DNA of 64,000 nt from Streptomyces sp. NBC_01232 (GCF_035989885.1 NZ_CP108518.1:5261001-5325000), one strand, 5' to 3'; counted from the stretch's first letter, positions 50,633 to 61,248 are shown. Made by a program: numbers and translations. The notes: generated by a model not told the origin, from the letters alone.

Positions 50633-52867
50633 TCAGCGCCGCTCGGCCGTCGTCGGCAGCGACAGCTCGAACCAGACGACCTTTCCGCTGCTGAGCCGCG
50701 TCGCGCCCCAGCGGCGGGCCATCCGGTTCACCAGGAACAGGCCGCGGCCGCCCTCGTCGGTGTCCCGCGCGCGGCGCTGGCGGGGCAGCTGCGGGGAGTC
50801 GTCGCCGACCTCGCAGCGCAGTACGTCCGTACGCAGCAGGCGTAGCGTGACGGGCCGCTCCGCGTACCGGACGGCATTGGTGACCACCTCGCTCACCAGG
50901 AGCTCCAGCGAGTCGCTCAGCTCCTCCAGGCCCCATCGGGTCAGGGCGCGGCGGGCGAACCGGCGGGCCCGGCCCGGGGCGGTCTCCTCCGGGTCCAGGA
51001 ACCAGTACGCGACATCACTCGGCGCGATCCCGTCGAACCGGGCAGCGAGCAGCGCGATGTCGTCGTCCCGGTCGCCCGGACCGAGCATGTCCAGAACGTC
51101 GTCGCAGAGCGCCTCCAGCGGCGGCGGATGGTCCAGGCCGGTCAGCTGGGCGGTGGTGGCGAGACGCTCGCGGAGCTGCTCGATGCCGGTCCACACGTCC
51201 CGCAGGCGCGACTCCACCAGGCCGTCGGTGTAGAGCAGCAGGGTGCCCCCGGCGGGCGCGTCCAGCTCCACGGCCTCGAAGTCCACACCGCCGACGCCGA
51301 TGGGGGCGCCGGGCGGCACGCGCAGCACCTCCGCGCGGCCGCCCAGGTGCAGCAGCACCGGCGGCGGGTGGCCGGCGTTGGCGATGGTGATCCGGTGCGC
51401 GACGGGGTCGTAGACGGCGTACAGGCAGGTGGCCATCCGGTCGGAGCCGAGGCGCTGCGCCTGCTCGTCCAGGTGGTGCAGGACCTCGGCGGGCGGCAGG
51501 TCCAGCTGCGCCAGGGTCTGCGCGGTCGTGCGCAGCTGGCCCATGATCGCGGCGGAGGTCATGGAGTGGCCCATGACGTCGCCGACGACGAGCGCGACCC
51601 GGCTGCCGGGCAGCGGTATGGCGTCGTACCAGTCGCCGCCGACGCGCGCCGTCTCGGCCGCGGGCAGGTAGCGGGAGGCGAGGCGCACCCCGGTGGGCTG
51701 CGGCAGGCTGTCCGGCAGCATCGTGCGCTGCAACTCGTCGGCGATGTAGGCCTCGCGGCCGTACAGGACCGCCTTGTCGATGCCGAGCGCGGTGTGGGTG
51801 GCCAGCTGGGCGGCGACCAGGAGGTCGTTCTGCTCGAAGGCGGGACGCTCGGGGCTGCGCAGGAAGACGGCGGCGCCGATCACCCGGCGGCGGCCGCGCA
51901 GGGGCGCGAGGACGGCCCGGTTGCCGCGCGGCAGCGGGTGGTCCAGGCCGAGCAGCTCGGGCAGCGCGGCCCGGGCGGCGGCGGAGGAACCGAAGACGGG
52001 CCGTACGCCGCGCAGCACCTCGGCGAGCGCGCCGCCGGGCCGGATCTCGCACAGCTCGGCCGCGGGCAGGTCACCCTGCGGGCCGACCAGCGGCAACTGG
52101 CTGAAGTCGAGCTCGCCGGTGGCCCCCGCGGCCCCGGCGAGGTCCATCCCCGCGCCGATCGTGCTGCTCATGTCCGTCAGGTCGTCGATCGGCCGGAGCC
52201 GGTCTGTGCGCCGGAGCCTTAAAACGACCGGGCCGACGGGCCGTTCGTCGCCGACCGGGAGCGGGTCGCGCAGGTAGACGAGGATGGCGTCGGAGAAGGT
52301 CGGCACGGTGGCCCGGCACAGGCCCAGCACGATCTCGTCGAGGTCGATGCCGCGGGCGATGCGCCGCGTGGCGGCGCCGACGAAGCGCAGCCGGTCCCCT
52401 TCGCGGCGTGCGGCGGTCGCCTCCGGGGTGCTCCCGCCCGGTATTGCGGGCCCGCCGCCCCCGTGGCGGCCGGCCCCACCGGAACCGGAGCCCGCCCCCG
52501 CAGGGGCGTCACCGTCCCGCGGGCGGGCGTTGTCGTGTCCCGGACCCGGACCCGGACCCGGGATCTGGCCCTGTACGGGGCTCTGGCCCGGCACCTGGCC
52601 CGCTCCGGAGTCCGCGGCGGCCGGCACGTCCGCCGACGCGGCACCACGGGGCCGGGGGAGCCCGCCGCCCGTGCCCGCCGCCGAGCGGGCCGCCCGCGCG
52701 TCGGAGGCCGCGGCGGTCATGCCGCCCGGCTCCGCGCCCGTGCCCGGCGCATGCGTGCGTACGGCCTCGGCAGCGGCGATGGGCGCCTTGCCGTGGCCGG
52801 CCTCGTCCGTACCTCCGCCGGAGGCGACGGGCTGCGGGCCCTCCTGGGAGGTGGGGTACTCCGTCAC
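50633..52867 (-). CDS. SpoIIE-type serine phosphatase with GAF and ATPase domains
   Basis: 744-residue regulator of partner-switching type. A disordered Pro/Gly/Ala N-terminus (about 1-150), GAF-like sensor about 165-385, PP2C/SpoIIE phosphatase about 390-600 with GDWYDAIPL, VVGDVMGHS, LLLYTDGLVE and DRDDDIALLA metal-site motifs, and a C-terminal HATPase (anti-sigma kinase-like) domain about 625-744 with LVSEVVTNAVRYA and DEGGRGLFLV. Such fusions both dephosphorylate anti-sigma antagonists and bind ATP. GTG start at 52867; ribosome site weak. Confidence 0.9.
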   Translation of the reverse strand: MTEYPTSQEGPQPVASGGGTDEAGHGKAPIAAAEAVRTHAPGTGAEPGGMTAAASDARAARSAAGTGGGLPRPRGAASADVPAAADSGAGQVPGQSPVQGQIPGPGPGPGHDNARPRDGDAPAGAGSGSGGAGRHGGGGPAIPGGSTPEATAARREGDRLRFVGAATRRIARGIDLDEIVLGLCRATVPTFSDAILVYLRDPLPVGDERPVGPVVLRLRRTDRLRPIDDLTDMSSTIGAGMDLAGAAGATGELDFSQLPLVGPQGDLPAAELCEIRPGGALAEVLRGVRPVFGSSAAARAALPELLGLDHPLPRGNRAVLAPLRGRRRVIGAAVFLRSPERPAFEQNDLLVAAQLATHTALGIDKAVLYGREAYIADELQRTMLPDSLPQPTGVRLASRYLPAAETARVGGDWYDAIPLPGSRVALVVGDVMGHSMTSAAIMGQLRTTAQTLAQLDLPPAEVLHHLDEQAQRLGSDRMATCLYAVYDPVAHRITIANAGHPPPVLLHLGGRAEVLRVPPGAPIGVGGVDFEAVELDAPAGGTLLLYTDGLVESRLRDVWTGIEQLRERLATTAQLTGLDHPPPLEALCDDVLDMLGPGDRDDDIALLAARFDGIAPSDVAYWFLDPEETAPGRARRFARRALTRWGLEELSDSLELLVSEVVTNAVRYAERPVTLRLLRTDVLRCEVGDDSPQLPRQRRARDTDEGGRGLFLVNRMARRWGATRLSSGKVVWFELSLPTTAERR

Positions 52868-53175
52868 GCGTGGATTTCCGTCCGTCTGCGCTCGATGTGC
52901 GCTGCACTCAACTCGGTCAGTCGCGGTATACCCGCTCAGCGGCCCGGGCACCATCGCCCCGAGGTTCCTCGCCCAAACTTGTCGCCCGGCCTCCGGCCGG
53001 GAGGTGCCCCTGGCGGGCCCTCGCCCCCTCGTCGCCTCTCGTCGTGCGTCGGCCTCCGGTCAAGTCCCGCGTGCGGCACAACACTTGCGCAGTGGCGCAC
53101 CGACCGCACCGTCCCGCGCGCGTGACCTCGTGGAGGACGATCCTACGTTTGAACCCTGGGGGCGCATCAAGGGTC
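52868..53175. other. Intergenic region between phosphatase and DUF402 genes
   Basis: 308 bp between two same-strand genes. It holds a short hairpin CCCGGCC-TCC-GGCCGGG near 52985-53001 and the promoter region of the phosphatase; no ORF with convincing bias. Confidence 0.4.
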
Positions 53176-53895
53176 TCATGAGGTCATGTGCGCCGGGGTG
53201 CGGTCCCAGTCCTCCGGCAGGGCCGGAATCCTCCAGGCCGGATCCGGCCGCCAGTCCTCCCAGCCCGCGGAGAACGGGGCTCCCCAGCCCTCGACCACCC
53301 CGACCGCGGCGCGGCCCGCCTCCCGTACGCGGAGGGCCTGCTCACGGTCCATCAGGCCGGACCGCTGCGCCTGCGCGAACTCGTCCTCGTCCAGCCACTT
53401 CCAACTGCGGTCCGGATAGACGGCGATGTCGAGGAAGTGGTCAACGGAGTCCACCCCGCCGGCCCATCGCGAGCGCGGTTCCTCCAGGTTCACGTACCAG
53501 TTCTTGAACTGCCAGCCGGGTCCCCAGAACAGCCACACCGACCACGGGTCCCCGGGACGGGCCAGTTTCAGGACACCACCGCCGAACCAGCGCGACCGTA
53601 CGGTGGTCCGCGGCGCCGTGTAGCGGGTGGCCAGCGGTTCCTCGTGGACCGGCGTGCCATCGGTGAGGACCGGCTTGACGCATTCGGTGCCGGGCGCCAT
53701 CCACACGGCCAGCAGCTCGTCCGTGTCCTGGACCACGGTCACCGGGCGGCAGATGTGCACCGGGCCCTTCAGTCCCGGGGCGTGGTCGCGGTAGCGCCAC
53801 AGGACCTGGTCCCCGGGCGCCCAGCGCGGGCCCTGCGCGGGGCTCCGCGGCGCGCTGCGCGCCGCGTCGCTCCCGGGCTTGAAAGTACCTGTCAT
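53176..53895 (-). CDS. DUF402 domain protein
   Basis: 239-residue cytosolic protein with a DUF402 domain (about 60-215): RYTAPRTTVRSRWFGGGVLKLARPG, NWYVNLEEPRSRW, DHFLDIAVYPDRSWKWLDEDEFAQA. Crystal-known relatives are nucleoside di/triphosphatases or FomD-like enzymes with an acidic metal site; here several conserved Asp/Glu (VYPDRSWKWLDEDE) are kept. Substrate unknown. ATG at 53895. Confidence 0.88.
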   Translation of the reverse strand: MTGTFKPGSDAARSAPRSPAQGPRWAPGDQVLWRYRDHAPGLKGPVHICRPVTVVQDTDELLAVWMAPGTECVKPVLTDGTPVHEEPLATRYTAPRTTVRSRWFGGGVLKLARPGDPWSVWLFWGPGWQFKNWYVNLEEPRSRWAGGVDSVDHFLDIAVYPDRSWKWLDEDEFAQAQRSGLMDREQALRVREAGRAAVGVVEGWGAPFSAGWEDWRPDPAWRIPALPEDWDRTPAHMTS

Positions 53896-53975
53896 GCGCA
53901 GATCTTAGGGCGGGGGTCCCTGTGACCGCTGCGGCGCAGGTCACCGGGTGGTTCGGGGACGAGAAACGACCGGAT

Positions 53976-54007
53976 CCGGCCCCCGCCCGGGCGTGCGGCG
54001 GGGCCGG
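53976..54007 (-). terminator. Terminator after fumC
   Basis: Stem CCGGCCCCCGCC (53976-53987) / GGCGGGGCCGG (53997-54007) with one bulged C, immediately past the fumC stop. Confidence 0.65.
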
Positions 54008-55411
54008 TCAGGGGTGCGTCATGCGCAGCACGTCCAGGGCCTCGTCGAGCTGCTCCAGGGTGAGGGCGCCACGCTCCACGTAACCGGCCTCCAGGACCAC
54101 CTCCCTGATCGTCTTCCGTTCCGCGAGCGACCTCTTGGCGACCTTGGCGGCCTCCTCGTAGCCGATGTAGCGGTTCAGCGGGGTGACGACGGAGGGTGAG
54201 GACTCGGCGTATTCCCTGGCCCGCGCCTCGTTGGCGGTGATTCCGTCGACCGTGCGGTCGGCCAGCAGGCGGCTCGCGCCGCCGAGCAGCCGGATCGATT
54301 CGAGGAGGTTCCTGGCCATCACGGGGAGCATCACATTGAGCTCGAAGTTGCCGGCCGCGCCCGCCACGGCGACGGTGGCGTCGTTCCCCATGACCTGTGC
54401 GGCGATCATCAGGACGGCCTCCGGGACCACCGGGTTGACCTTTCCGGGCATGATCGAGGAGCCCGGTTGCAGATCCGGGAGATTGATTTCGGCCAATCCG
54501 GTGCGCGGTCCGGAGGCCATCCAGCGAAGGTCGTTGGAGATTTTGGTGAGTGATACGGCGATCGTGCGGAGCATCCCGGAGGTTTCGACGAGGGCGTCGC
54601 GGGCCCCCTGCGCCTCGAAGTGGTTGCGGGCCTCGGTCAGCGGCAGCCCGGTCGCCGAGGCCACCTCGGCGATCACGGCGGCGGAGAACCCGGGCGGGGT
54701 GTTGATCCCGGTGCCGACCGCGGTGCCGCCCAGCGGCAGCTCGGCCAGCCGGGGCAGGGCCGAGCGCAGCCGCTCGACGCCGTAGCGGATCTGGGCGGCG
54801 TACCCGCCGAATTCCTGGCCGAGGGTGACCGGGGTGGCGTCCATCAGATGGGTGCGGCCGGCCTTGACCACCTGCGCGAACTCGGAGGCCTTGCGCTCCA
54901 GGGCCGTGGCCAGGTGCTCCAGCGCCGGGATCAGCTCACCGGTGACGGCGGCGGTGGCGGCGATGTGGATGGACGACGGGAACACGTCGTTGGAGCTCTG
55001 CGAGGCGTTGACGTGGTCGTTGGGGTGGACCTCGCGGCCCAGGCGCTCGGTGGCCAGGGTGGCGATCACCTCGTTCGTGTTCATGTTGGACGAGGTTCCC
55101 GAGCCGGTCTGGAAGACGTCGACGGGAAAGTGGTCGTCCCAGCGCCCGTCCGCGACCTCGGCGGCGGCGGACCGGATCGCGTCGGCGACGTCCTGGTCCA
55201 CCACCCCGAGCTTCGCGTTCACCTCGGCGGCGGCGGCCTTGATCCGCGCGAGGGCCTCGATGTGGGCGCGCTCCAGCCGCTGCCCGGAGAGGGGGAAGTT
55301 CTCCACCGCGCGCTGGGTCTGGGCGCGCCATTTGGCGTGCAGGGGCACCCGTACGTCGCCCATGGAGTCGTGCTCGGTCCGGAACGCATCGGCCTGCTGG
55401 TCGTCTGTCAT
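54008..55411 (-). CDS. fumC: Class II fumarate hydratase FumC
   Basis: 467-residue iron-independent fumarase of the citric acid cycle (fumarate to L-malate). The aspartase/fumarase signature [11 protein letters not shown] is near residues 314-324; other active-site parts are [29 protein letters not shown] and [13 protein letters not shown] at 55411 with AGGAAA upstream; longer in-frame starts cover the divergent lipase promoter. A second, iron-sulfur fumarase lies 3.4 kb to the right. Divergent from the GDSL lipase. Confidence 0.95.
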   Translation of the reverse strand: MTDDQQADAFRTEHDSMGDVRVPLHAKWRAQTQRAVENFPLSGQRLERAHIEALARIKAAAAEVNAKLGVVDQDVADAIRSAAAEVADGRWDDHFPVDVFQTGSGTSSNMNTNEVIATLATERLGREVHPNDHVNASQSSNDVFPSSIHIAATAAVTGELIPALEHLATALERKASEFAQVVKAGRTHLMDATPVTLGQEFGGYAAQIRYGVERLRSALPRLAELPLGGTAVGTGINTPPGFSAAVIAEVASATGLPLTEARNHFEAQGARDALVETSGMLRTIAVSLTKISNDLRWMASGPRTGLAEINLPDLQPGSSIMPGKVNPVVPEAVLMIAAQVMGNDATVAVAGAAGNFELNVMLPVMARNLLESIRLLGGASRLLADRTVDGITANEARAREYAESSPSVVTPLNRYIGYEEAAKVAKRSLAERKTIREVVLEAGYVERGALTLEQLDEALDVLRMTHP

Positions 55412-55520
55412 TTTCCTGGCCTCCTCAAAAAGTTGAGCAATTGTCTTGTTCGAAGTGTTCCCAACTCCCCTACCGGCCAGTAAATACCGGGGGTAACACC
55501 CACATCCGGGGAGGCGTTCC

Positions 55521-57047
55521 ATGGCACGTGCCCGTACGAGACCCATGCTCAGATCTACCTTCGCCGTCGTCGCCGTGATCGCGGCCGCCCTGGGGGGTGT
55601 CACCGCCGTCACCCCCATGGCCCAGGCGGCGCCCGCCCCCGGGGCCGTCGCACCGCTCCCGCCCGAGCTGGAGGCCGTCCGGGCCGCGGAGGCCACCAGG
55701 ATCTACGGCGACCCGGCCGTGCGCCCGATGAACGAGCGCAGGACCGGCCTGATCTCGCTGGGCGACAGCGAGATCTCGGGCGAAGGGGTCGGCAACTACG
55801 ACCCCGCGACCAACACCCCGAACAACCAGTGCCACCGCTCGCCGGACGCGGCGATCCACCGCACCGGCATCCCGGCCGACCTGACCTTCAACGTCGCCTG
55901 CTCCGGCGGCTACACGGGCAACATCAGGATCGGCGGCGGCAAGCAGTACGCCGACGAGCTGGTGCAGAGCGACAGCCTGGCCGTCAAGGCGCGCAACACG
56001 AAGATCAAGATGGTTCTGCTGGTCGCCGGGGCCAACGACGACCTGCAGTTCGGCCCGGTCATGACCGACTGCGTGACCCGCTGGATCCTCAGCCAGGGCA
56101 CGTGCGAGCCCAAGTACGGTCCCGGCTGGCAGGCGCGCGTCGACGGCCTGAGGCCCAAGGTGGAGGCCACGGTCGCGGACCTCAGGACCGTCATGCGGGA
56201 CGCCGGTTACGCCGACTCCGACTACAAGCTGGTCGTGATGGGCTACCCCAGCCCCATCGGGCCCGACTTCTACGACAACCCCAACTTCCCCGGCAAGCTG
56301 TCCGGCGGCTGCGCCGGCTACGACTCCGACGCCACCTGGGGCCGCAACTACGCGGTGCCCGCCTTCGAGAAGGGCATGCGTGCGGCGGCCCTGGCCTCCG
56401 GCGCCGTCTACCTCGACAACTCGCGGCTCTTCCACGGCCACGAGGTCTGCATGGAGGACACCTGGGCCCGCGGCCTCTACCTGGACCTCGGGGACCACTT
56501 CCCCTGGGACGAGAACACCGCCCGCCAGTCCTTCCACCCCAACTACCGGGGCCACGGCGCCTTCGCGTCCTGCCTGACCCAGCTCTACAACTCCGGCCTG
56601 CGCGAGGCCTCCTGCGCCGACCCCGCGAGCACCGGGACGCCCGTCCTGCAGGCCGGGGCCTGGGACGACAAGTTCAAGCCCCTGAAGAACGAGGCGACCG
56701 GCAACTGCCTCGACTCCTTCGGAGGCTCCAGCGCCAATGAGACCAGGATCGTCGGATGGGACTGCCACGGTGGTCGCAACCAGGGCTGGTGGTACGACAG
56801 CGCCCGCAAGTCCGTCCACATCGAACTCACCCAGGACCGCTGCCTCGACGCCCCCGGCGCCAACTACGGCTCCGGCACCGGCCTGATCATCTGGAACTGC
56901 CACGGCGGCGCGAACCAGCAGTTCGTCCGCGACGGCGCCACCCTGCGCCCCGCCGCCGCCCCGGGCATGTGCCTGACGGTGGCCGCCGCCCACGAGCCGC
57001 TGCGCCTGCAGACCTGCAACGGGTCCGCCAGCCAGCGCTTCGCGTAA
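55521..57047 (+). CDS. Secreted GDSL-like esterase with C-terminal ricin-type lectin
   Basis: 508-residue exported protein. Signal peptide about 1-37 (ends AQAA), SGNH hydrolase domain about 70-360 and ricin B-type lectin about 385-508 with three beta-trefoil units ([31 protein letters not shown]; repeated W-x-C-H-G-G). Catalytic parts: GDSEISGEG (Ser nucleophile), GANDD and DLGDHFPWD / SFHPN (His). The lectin probably targets it to a polysaccharide. ATG at 55521. Confidence 0.9.
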   Translation: MARARTRPMLRSTFAVVAVIAAALGGVTAVTPMAQAAPAPGAVAPLPPELEAVRAAEATRIYGDPAVRPMNERRTGLISLGDSEISGEGVGNYDPATNTPNNQCHRSPDAAIHRTGIPADLTFNVACSGGYTGNIRIGGGKQYADELVQSDSLAVKARNTKIKMVLLVAGANDDLQFGPVMTDCVTRWILSQGTCEPKYGPGWQARVDGLRPKVEATVADLRTVMRDAGYADSDYKLVVMGYPSPIGPDFYDNPNFPGKLSGGCAGYDSDATWGRNYAVPAFEKGMRAAALASGAVYLDNSRLFHGHEVCMEDTWARGLYLDLGDHFPWDENTARQSFHPNYRGHGAFASCLTQLYNSGLREASCADPASTGTPVLQAGAWDDKFKPLKNEATGNCLDSFGGSSANETRIVGWDCHGGRNQGWWYDSARKSVHIELTQDRCLDAPGANYGSGTGLIIWNCHGGANQQFVRDGATLRPAAAPGMCLTVAAAHEPLRLQTCNGSASQRFA

Positions 57048-57075
57048 CCGCCCCCGCACCACCAGACCCCCCACG

Positions 57076-57099
57076 CCCGGCCGGCGCACCCCGGCCGGG
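57076..57099. terminator. Terminator between lipase and GDPD genes
   Basis: 9-bp stem CCCGGCCGG (57076-57084) / CCGGCCGGG (57091-57099) followed by TGTTT, between convergent genes. Confidence 0.65.
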
Positions 57100-57130
57100 T
57101 GTTTCCACGTACGGGCCCCTGCGCGGGACC

Positions 57131-57901
57131 TCAGCGGGCCGCCTCCAGCTGCGCGCGCACCTCGCGCGGCCGGTTGGTGATCAAGGTGTCCACACCGAGG
57201 CGCAGGCACAGCTCCACGTCCTCGGGCTCGTCCACCGTCCACACCCGCACCGCCAGCCCCTTCGCCTTCAGCCGGGCCACCAGGCCCGGGTCCCGCCGTA
57301 CGAGGTCGATGCCCGGACCCGCGTGCGTCGCGAACGGCGGCCGTACCGGGCGCAGCCGCCGCTCGATCAGGTAGACCGCGGGCAGACCGGGCGCCAGCCG
57401 GTGCAGCCGGGTCAGGGCGTTGCGGGAGAAGCTCATCACCTCGACCAGGCCGGCCGAGCCGTCGGCCAGCCCGTGCTCCTTCAGGACCCGGACCAGCTCG
57501 GCCTCCAGCCGGCCGCCGGCGCGGGTCGGGTGCTTGGTCTCGACGGCGAGTCCGACCGGCCGGCCGGCGGCCAGCGCCTCCTTGAGCAGGTCCTCGAAGA
57601 GCAGCACCTGCGCCCCGCGGTGCTCCCCGCCCTTCCAGCCGCCGAAGTCGAGCGCGGACAGCTCCTCGTACGTCATGGCGGAGACGACCCCGCGCCCGTC
57701 GGAGGTCCGCTCCACCCGCCGGTCGTGCACGCAGACCAGCTTGTGGTCGGCGGTGAGCCGTACGTCGCACTCGAGCGCGTCGGCCCCGTCGGCGATGGCC
57801 TGGCGGTAGGCGGCGAGGGTGTGCTCGGGGTGCTCGTGCGAGGCCCCGCGGTGGGCGACGACCCGCACGGCCCGGGCGGTGGGGAGCAGCATCTGCGTCA
57901 T
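57131..57901 (-). CDS. Glycerophosphodiester phosphodiesterase
   Basis: 256-residue cytosolic GDPD (TIM barrel). Catalytic H17-R18 (VVAHRGASHEHPEHT), metal ligands E44 and D46 (ECDVRLTAD), second His H59 (VCVHDRRVERTSDG) and the C-terminal barrel AVRVWTVDEPEDVELCLRLGVDTLITNRP. It hydrolyses glycerophosphodiesters to glycerol-3-phosphate and an alcohol during phospholipid turnover. ATG at 57901 or 57892. Confidence 0.94.
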   Translation of the reverse strand: MTQMLLPTARAVRVVAHRGASHEHPEHTLAAYRQAIADGADALECDVRLTADHKLVCVHDRRVERTSDGRGVVSAMTYEELSALDFGGWKGGEHRGAQVLLFEDLLKEALAAGRPVGLAVETKHPTRAGGRLEAELVRVLKEHGLADGSAGLVEVMSFSRNALTRLHRLAPGLPAVYLIERRLRPVRPPFATHAGPGIDLVRRDPGLVARLKAKGLAVRVWTVDEPEDVELCLRLGVDTLITNRPREVRAQLEAAR

Positions 57902-57976
57902 GCCCCGGACGTTATCCGGATGTGCGGGACGCCCCGCAACCGGATCCTGTCCGGATGGCCGAACAGCGGACGGCGG

Positions 57977-58009
57977 GGTACCGGGCCACCCCCGTTGAGG
58001 CCCGGTACC
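57977..58009 (-). terminator. Terminator after the secreted hypothetical gene
   Basis: 11-bp stem GGTACCGGGCC (57977-57987) / GGCCCGGTACC (57999-58009), 21 bp past the stop of the gene at 58030. Confidence 0.65.
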
Positions 58010-58029
58010 TGCTGTCCACGACGCCGCGA

Positions 58030-58635
58030 CTATGACTTCGGTTGCGGGGCCAGCGGGGCGGGGGTGACCTTGTAGCCGCCCTTGGTGACCTCCGTGAAGG
58101 GGGCCGGGGCCATGCAGGTGCCCACGCGGGCCTCGACGGGCGAGCCGTCGGGCTTCGTGTCGAGGTTGGCGATGTCCCACGAGAAGCCGACGCGGTCGGG
58201 CTCGCCGCGCACGCCGTCCTGGACGCTGAGGCCGATCCGCCTGCCCTCCCAGCCGGGCACGTTCGAGCTCTTGACCACCGCGGTCACCGTCGCCGTCCGG
58301 CCGCCGGTGACCAGGCAGTCCACCTCCGCCTCGGCCACGCCCGTCGAGTTCGCCTCGGGCCGGGCGTGGTAGACCGTCACCCGTCCCCGGGCGTCGGTCG
58401 GCAGGCCCCGCTCGGCCCCCGGGAAGGGCCGGCTCCACGGCACCGATTCGGCGTCCACCGTGAAGCGGATGTCGTCCGACGCAGGCACGTACGGGTAGTG
58501 CACCGTCCCGCCGCCGTGTACCGAGGCGACCTTCGCCGCGGCCGGCGCGGCCGGGGCCGGAGCCGCAGCGATCAGCGTCGCCACCAGGGCGGCGGCGGTT
58601 CCGGCCAGGACAAGGGCGCGCTTGCGGTTCTTCAT
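58030..58635 (-). CDS. Secreted hypothetical protein
   Basis: 201-residue exported protein. Signal peptide about 1-33 (MKNRKRALVLAGTAAALVATLIAAAPAPAAPAAA), mature part beta-rich with two cysteines (DCLVTGG and GTCMAPAPF). No named family; Streptomyces-type repetin-like secreted proteins share this outline (VHYPYVPASDDIRFTVDAES). ATG at 58635 with CGGGAG upstream. Monocistronic, between two terminators. Confidence 0.72.
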   Translation of the reverse strand: MKNRKRALVLAGTAAALVATLIAAAPAPAAPAAAKVASVHGGGTVHYPYVPASDDIRFTVDAESVPWSRPFPGAERGLPTDARGRVTVYHARPEANSTGVAEAEVDCLVTGGRTATVTAVVKSSNVPGWEGRRIGLSVQDGVRGEPDRVGFSWDIANLDTKPDGSPVEARVGTCMAPAPFTEVTKGGYKVTPAPLAPQPKS

Positions 58636-58725
58636 CGTGAACTCCCGGTGAAAGTGGGCTGCTCGGGTACGGGAACAGCCTCGCCGGGAGCCCGGCGGCC
58701 TGCCATCTGCCGATGGGCGGACATG

Positions 58726-58765
58726 CCTGAGGGCCTCTCCCCCGAACGGGGGAGAGGCCCTCAGG
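58726..58765 (-). terminator. Terminator of the class I fumarase gene
   Basis: Perfect 18-bp stem (58726-58743 / 58748-58765) with a GAAC loop, beginning CCTGAGGGCCTC. It lies 9 bp past the stop of the fumarase gene. Confidence 0.85.
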
Positions 58766-58773
58766 CCATCGCG

Positions 58774-60450
58774 CTACAGGCCCGAGCCGCGCACCGGGAT
58801 GTGGGTGAACGTCGGCTCCGGGGCCGGGTTCTGGAAGAAGTCGTTGCCCTTGTCGTCGACCACGATGAAGGCCGGGAAGTCCTCGACCTCGATCTTCCAG
58901 ACCGCCTCCATGCCGAGCTCCTCGTACTCCAGGACCTCGACCTTCTTGATGCAGTCCTGGGCCAGGCGCGCCGCCGGGCCGCCGATCGAGCCGAGGTAGA
59001 AGCCGCCGTGCGCGCCGCACGCGTCCGTCACCTGCTGGGAGCGGTTGCCCTTGGCCAGCATGACCTTGGAGCCGCCCGCCGCCTGGAACTGCTCGACGTA
59101 GGAGTCCATCCGGCCCGCCGTGGTCGGACCGAAGGAGCCCGACGCGTAGCCCTCGGGGGTCTTCGCGGGACCGGCGTAGTAGACCGGGTGGTCCTTCAGG
59201 TACTGCGGCATCGGCGCACCCGAGTCCAGCAGCTCCTTGATCTTGGCGTGCGCGATGTCGCGCGCCACGACCAGCGGGCCGGTCAGCGACAGGCGGGTCT
59301 TGACCGGGTGCTTGGTCAGCGTCGCCAGGATGTCGTCCATCGGCTGGTTCAGGTCGATGGAGACGACGTCCGAGGCCTCGCTCAGGTGCTCGTCCGTGGT
59401 GTCCGGCAGGAAGCGCGCCGGGTCCGTCTCCAGCTGCTCCAGGAAGACGCCCTCGGCGGTGATCTTCGCGGTGGCCTGGCGGTCCGCCGAGCAGGACACG
59501 GCGATCGCGACCGGCAGGGAGGCACCGTGGCGGGGCAGGCGCACGACGCGGACGTCGTGGCAGAAGTACTTGCCGCCGAACTGCGCGCCGATGCCGATCT
59601 TCTGGGTCAGCTCGAAGACCTGCTGCTCCAGGGCCTCGTCGCGGAAGCCGTGGCCCAGCGGGGAGCCTTCGCGGGGCAGCTCGTCCAGGTAGTGCGCCGA
59701 GGCGTACTTGGCGGTCTTGAGCGCGTGCTCGGCGGAGGTGCCGCCGACCACGATCGCCAGGTGGTAGGGCGGGCAGGCCGCCGTACCGAGGGAGCGGATC
59801 TTCTCCTCCAGGAACTTCATCATGGAGGCCTCGTTGAGGACCGCCTTGGTCTCCTGGTAGAGGAAGGACTTGTTGGCCGAGCCGCCGCCCTTGGCCATGA
59901 AGAGGAACTTGTACGCGCCGCCGTCGGTCGCGTACAGCTCGATCTGCGCGGGCAGGTTCGAGCCGGTGTTCTTCTCCTCCCACATGGTGATCGGGGCCAT
60001 CTGCGAGTAGCGCAGGTTCAGCCGCGTGTAGGCGTCGTAGATGCCGCGCGACAGCGCCGCCTCGTCCCCGCCCTCGGTCAGCACGTTCTGGCCGCGCTTG
60101 CCCATGACGATCGCCGTGCCCGTGTCCTGGCACATCGGCAGGACGCCGGCCGCCGCGATGTTCGCGTTCTTCAGCAGGTCCAGGGCCACGAACTTGTCGT
60201 TCGAGGAGGCCTCGGGGTCGTCGATGATCCGGCGCAGCTGCGCGAGGTGCGCGGGGCGCAGGAAGTGCTGGATGTCGTGGATGGCCTCTTCGGCGAGCTT
60301 GCGCAGCGCCTCCGGCTCCACCTTGAGGAACGTACGGCCGTCCGCCTCGAAGGTGGACACTCCCTCGGCGGTCACCAGCCGGTAGGGGGTGGTGTCCTCG
60401 CCCAGGGGCAGCAGGTCGGTGTACGCAAACTCTGGCATGACGGCAGTCAT
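58774..60450 (-). CDS. Class I (4Fe-4S) fumarate hydratase
   Basis: 558-residue iron-sulfur fumarase. The cluster ligands C107 (LPMCQDTG), C226 ([10 protein letters not shown]) and C320 (AVSCSADRQ) keep the spacing of E. coli FumA as I recall it. The N-terminal domain holds the cluster and the C-terminal domain (about 370-558) the second substrate part ([24 protein letters not shown]). The enzyme is oxygen-sensitive and has a class II isozyme 3.4 kb away. ATG at 60450 as annotated, but ATG at 60438 is an equally good start with GAGGA at a better distance. Confidence 0.93.
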   Translation of the reverse strand: MTAVMPEFAYTDLLPLGEDTTPYRLVTAEGVSTFEADGRTFLKVEPEALRKLAEEAIHDIQHFLRPAHLAQLRRIIDDPEASSNDKFVALDLLKNANIAAAGVLPMCQDTGTAIVMGKRGQNVLTEGGDEAALSRGIYDAYTRLNLRYSQMAPITMWEEKNTGSNLPAQIELYATDGGAYKFLFMAKGGGSANKSFLYQETKAVLNEASMMKFLEEKIRSLGTAACPPYHLAIVVGGTSAEHALKTAKYASAHYLDELPREGSPLGHGFRDEALEQQVFELTQKIGIGAQFGGKYFCHDVRVVRLPRHGASLPVAIAVSCSADRQATAKITAEGVFLEQLETDPARFLPDTTDEHLSEASDVVSIDLNQPMDDILATLTKHPVKTRLSLTGPLVVARDIAHAKIKELLDSGAPMPQYLKDHPVYYAGPAKTPEGYASGSFGPTTAGRMDSYVEQFQAAGGSKVMLAKGNRSQQVTDACGAHGGFYLGSIGGPAARLAQDCIKKVEVLEYEELGMEAVWKIEVEDFPAFIVVDDKGNDFFQNPAPEPTFTHIPVRGSGL

Positions 60451-60576
60451 TCCTCACTAGGCGGACGGCGCTGGCGACCAATTGGCAGCGCGGTTAACCA
60501 GCGTAGGACCTCCCGCCGGGGACGTGGCTGTGAGGTAAGGCTCACTCAGCAGTATCGCGATCTATCGTGTCTGGCT

Positions 60577-61248
60577 ATGCTGGGCTTCGTGGACCTGGAA
60601 AAGCACCCCGCCGCCCCCGCACCCGCCGCCGCACAGCTGCGCGCCTCCGACGCAGACCGGGACCGGATCGCACAGATCCTCGGCGATGCCCTCGCCGAAG
60701 GCCGGCTGACGTCCGAGGAGCACTCCGACCGCCTGGACACGCTCTACGCGGTCAAGACCGTCGGCGAGCTGGAAGTGCTCGTACAGGATCTGCCCGCGCC
60801 CGGCGGCGTCCATGCCTGGCCGGCGTACGCGGCCCCCGCCGCGGCCCAGGGCGGCCCCGCGGAGACCATAGTGGCCGTCTGCAGCAGCTCCGCCCGCAAG
60901 GGCCGCTGGCGGCCGGGAGCGCACACCCGGGCCGTCTCGGTCATGGGCGACATCAGCATCGACCTCACCGAGGCGGTCTTCGAGCAGCAGGTCACGGAGA
61001 TCAACGTCACCTGCATCCTCGGCAACGTCGAGGTGCTGGTCCCGGAGAACGTCACCCTGCGCGGCTACGGCAGCGGCGTCCTCGGCAACTTCGAGGTGCG
61101 CGGCGAGGGACGCGGCCAGAGCGACCCGCAGGCGCCGGTGGTGATCGTCCGGGGCTTCGCCCTGCTCGGCAACATCGAGGCGCGGCCCAGGCTGGGCGCC
61201 CGCCTGGTGGATCTGGCCCGCAAGCTGCGCAAGCGCCTGGACGGCTGA
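60577..61248 (+). CDS. DUF1707 and LiaF-like domain protein
   Basis: 223-residue protein. The DUF1707 domain at about 21-75 (LRASDADRDRIAQILGDALAEGRLTSEEHSDRLDTLYAVKTVGEL) is an actinobacterial domain seen in envelope and sporulation-related proteins; the C-terminal half (about 110-205) resembles the beta-helical LiaF/DUF2154 cell-wall-response domain (VMGDISIDLTE, ILGNVEVLVPENV). No membrane helix. The ATG at 60577 follows TATCGT (60563-60568) closely and may be leaderless; GTG at 60589 is an alternative. Confidence 0.88.
   Translation: MLGFVDLEKHPAAPAPAAAQLRASDADRDRIAQILGDALAEGRLTSEEHSDRLDTLYAVKTVGELEVLVQDLPAPGGVHAWPAYAAPAAAQGGPAETIVAVCSSSARKGRWRPGAHTRAVSVMGDISIDLTEAVFEQQVTEINVTCILGNVEVLVPENVTLRGYGSGVLGNFEVRGEGRGQSDPQAPVVIVRGFALLGNIEARPRLGARLVDLARKLRKRLDG

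Noticed and set aside
57131..60481. Continuous 1116-codon frame joining GDPD and sequence antisense-phase to the class I fumarase
   Set aside because: Only the last 256 codons (GDPD) have domain motifs; the rest is out of frame with the fumarase gene and a secreted protein gene lies between.
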